Assembly: GCA_937907165.1 (NCBI GenBank)
Contig: CALCUH010000091.1
Span: 1-6,327 of the forward strand
DNA length: 6,327 nt
Source of the DNA: an uncultured Bacteroidales bacterium
GTDB taxonomy: Bacteria; Bacteroidota; Bacteroidia; Bacteroidales; Paludibacteraceae
Direction of reading: 5' to 3'
This document shows positions 5,490 through 6,327 of this stretch, piece after piece. The translations under genes and the position numbers were made by a program. The notes beneath the pieces were generated by a model that did no database searches, had not been told where the DNA came from, and saw nothing but the letters and a program-made list of their open reading frames with translations. The first letter of the stretch is position 1. The number at the start of each line of letters is the position of its first letter.

Positions 5490-6327
5490 ATGTCAGAGTT
5501 AAACATTGATTGGGCGAATCTCAAGTTCGGTTATATGCCGACGGATTACAATGTGCGTTGCCACTTCAAGAATGGCGCGTGGGGTGAAATCGAAGTAAGT
5601 TCGGAAGAGTATCTTAACATCCACATGGCGGCTACTTGCTTGCACTATGGACAAGAGGCGTTCGAAGGCTTGAAGGCTTATCGTTGCAAGGACGGAAAAA
5701 TCCGTATTTTCCGCATGGAAGCTAACGCTGAGCGTTTGCAGTCTACATGCCGTGGTATCATGATGCCGGAACTCTCTACTGAGAAGTTCTGCGAGATGAT
5801 TAAGAAGGTGGTGAAGTTGAACGAGCGTTTCATTCCTCCTTACGAGAGCGGCGCTTCTTTGTATATCCGTCCGTTGTTGATCGGTACGGGCGCTCAGGTA
5901 GGTGTCCATCCTGCTAACGAATATATTTTCGTCGTATTCGTCACACCGGTAGGTCCTTACTTTAAGGGTGGCTTCTCCGCTAATCCTTATGTGGTTATCC
6001 GTGAGTATGACCGTTCGGCTCCTCTCGGAACGGGTATCTACAAGGTGGGTGGTAACTACGCTGCCAGCCTTTTGGCTAACAAGAAGGCTCATGATTTGGG
6101 CTACGCTTGCGAGTTCTATTTGGACGCTAAGGAGAAGAAATATATCGATGAGGCTGGTGCAGCTAACTTCTTCGGTATCAAGGATAACACATACATCACT
6201 CCTAAGTCAACATCTATCCTCCCATCTATCACAAACAAGTCGCTCATGCAGCTTGCTGAGGATCTCGGAATGAAGGTTGAGCGCCGTCAGATACCAGAGG
6301 AAGAACTCGAAACCTTCGAAGAAGCAG
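5490..6327 (+). CDS. ilvE: Branched-chain amino acid aminotransferase, N-terminal 279 residues (3' truncated by window edge)
   Basis: The enzyme is a PLP-dependent fold-type IV aminotransferase that interconverts leucine, isoleucine and valine with their 2-oxo acids, using glutamate/2-oxoglutarate, in the cytoplasm. The frame opens at ATG 5490 (M-S-E-L-N-I-D-W) and runs off the right edge without a stop. Landmarks of the ilvE class II group are visible: L-H-Y-G-Q-E-A-F-E-G-L-K-A-Y (51-64), R-x-F-R-M-x-A-N-A-x-R (72-82), Y-I-R-P-L-L-I-G-T (125-133), and G-T-G-I-Y-K-V-G-G-N-Y-A (180-191), with Lys185 the expected Schiff-base lysine. D-E-A-G-A-A-N-F-F (220-228) follows, with Glu221 the conserved acid near the cofactor. 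Family members are about 340 residues, so some 60 are missing. Codon use favours AAG, CGT, GCT and GAG, more biased than in the repeat gene, which suggests good expression. It follows the large gene after a terminator and has its own -7 element, so it is not in that operon. Confidence 0.95.
   Translation, partial: MSELNIDWANLKFGYMPTDYNVRCHFKNGAWGEIEVSSEEYLNIHMAATCLHYGQEAFEGLKAYRCKDGKIRIFRMEANAERLQSTCRGIMMPELSTEKFCEMIKKVVKLNERFIPPYESGASLYIRPLLIGTGAQVGVHPANEYIFVVFVTPVGPYFKGGFSANPYVVIREYDRSAPLGTGIYKVGGNYAASLLANKKAHDLGYACEFYLDAKEKKYIDEAGAANFFGIKDNTYITPKSTSILPSITNKSLMQLAEDLGMKVERRQIPEEELETFEEA

Noticed and set aside
5499..6092. 197-codon open frame on the minus strand over ilvE
   Set aside because: It is a shadow of strongly codon-biased ilvE, whose + strand frame has clear catalytic motifs.

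Overview
The window looks like a chromosomal segment from a member of the Bacteroidales (Bacteroidota). Three things point there. Start codons have A/T-rich leaders without Shine-Dalgarno sequences. There are -7 promoter elements of the TAnnTTTG type. The main gene encodes a secreted GLUG-repeat protein whose C-terminal domain resembles Por/type IX sorting domains. No rRNA or other genus-level marker is present, so I do not go below order level.

Layout, all genes on the + strand: (1) positions 1-258 hold the last 85 codons of a gene cut by the left edge; it encodes a C-terminal domain clearly paralogous to the end of the next protein. (2) Positions 259-370 are a short spacer with a nested inverted repeat and a possible -7 element. 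(3) Positions 371-5053 encode a 1560-residue secreted, surface-type repeat protein: signal peptide, GLUG module 1, four InlB/Listeria-Bacteroides-type repeats, GLUG modules 2 and 3, and a C-terminal sorting-like domain. (4) Positions 5054-5489 are non-coding and hairpin-rich, with a convincing intrinsic terminator at 5148-5187 and a good -7 element at 5444-5451. (5) Positions 5490-6327 are the first 279 codons of a branched-chain amino acid aminotransferase (ilvE), cut by the right edge.

The two repeat-protein genes probably form a small array of paralogous exported proteins. ilvE is a separate housekeeping transcription unit, insulated by the terminator and with its own promoter; I see no functional link between it and the surface proteins.

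The most unusual feature is the cysteine pattern of the large protein. By hand count the mature chain has about 60 cysteines. Eighteen GLUG repeats carry a pair of cysteines, usually exactly 11 residues apart, and seven extra CxxC motifs are superimposed. I found no defence system, mobile element, CRISPR array, tRNA or rRNA.
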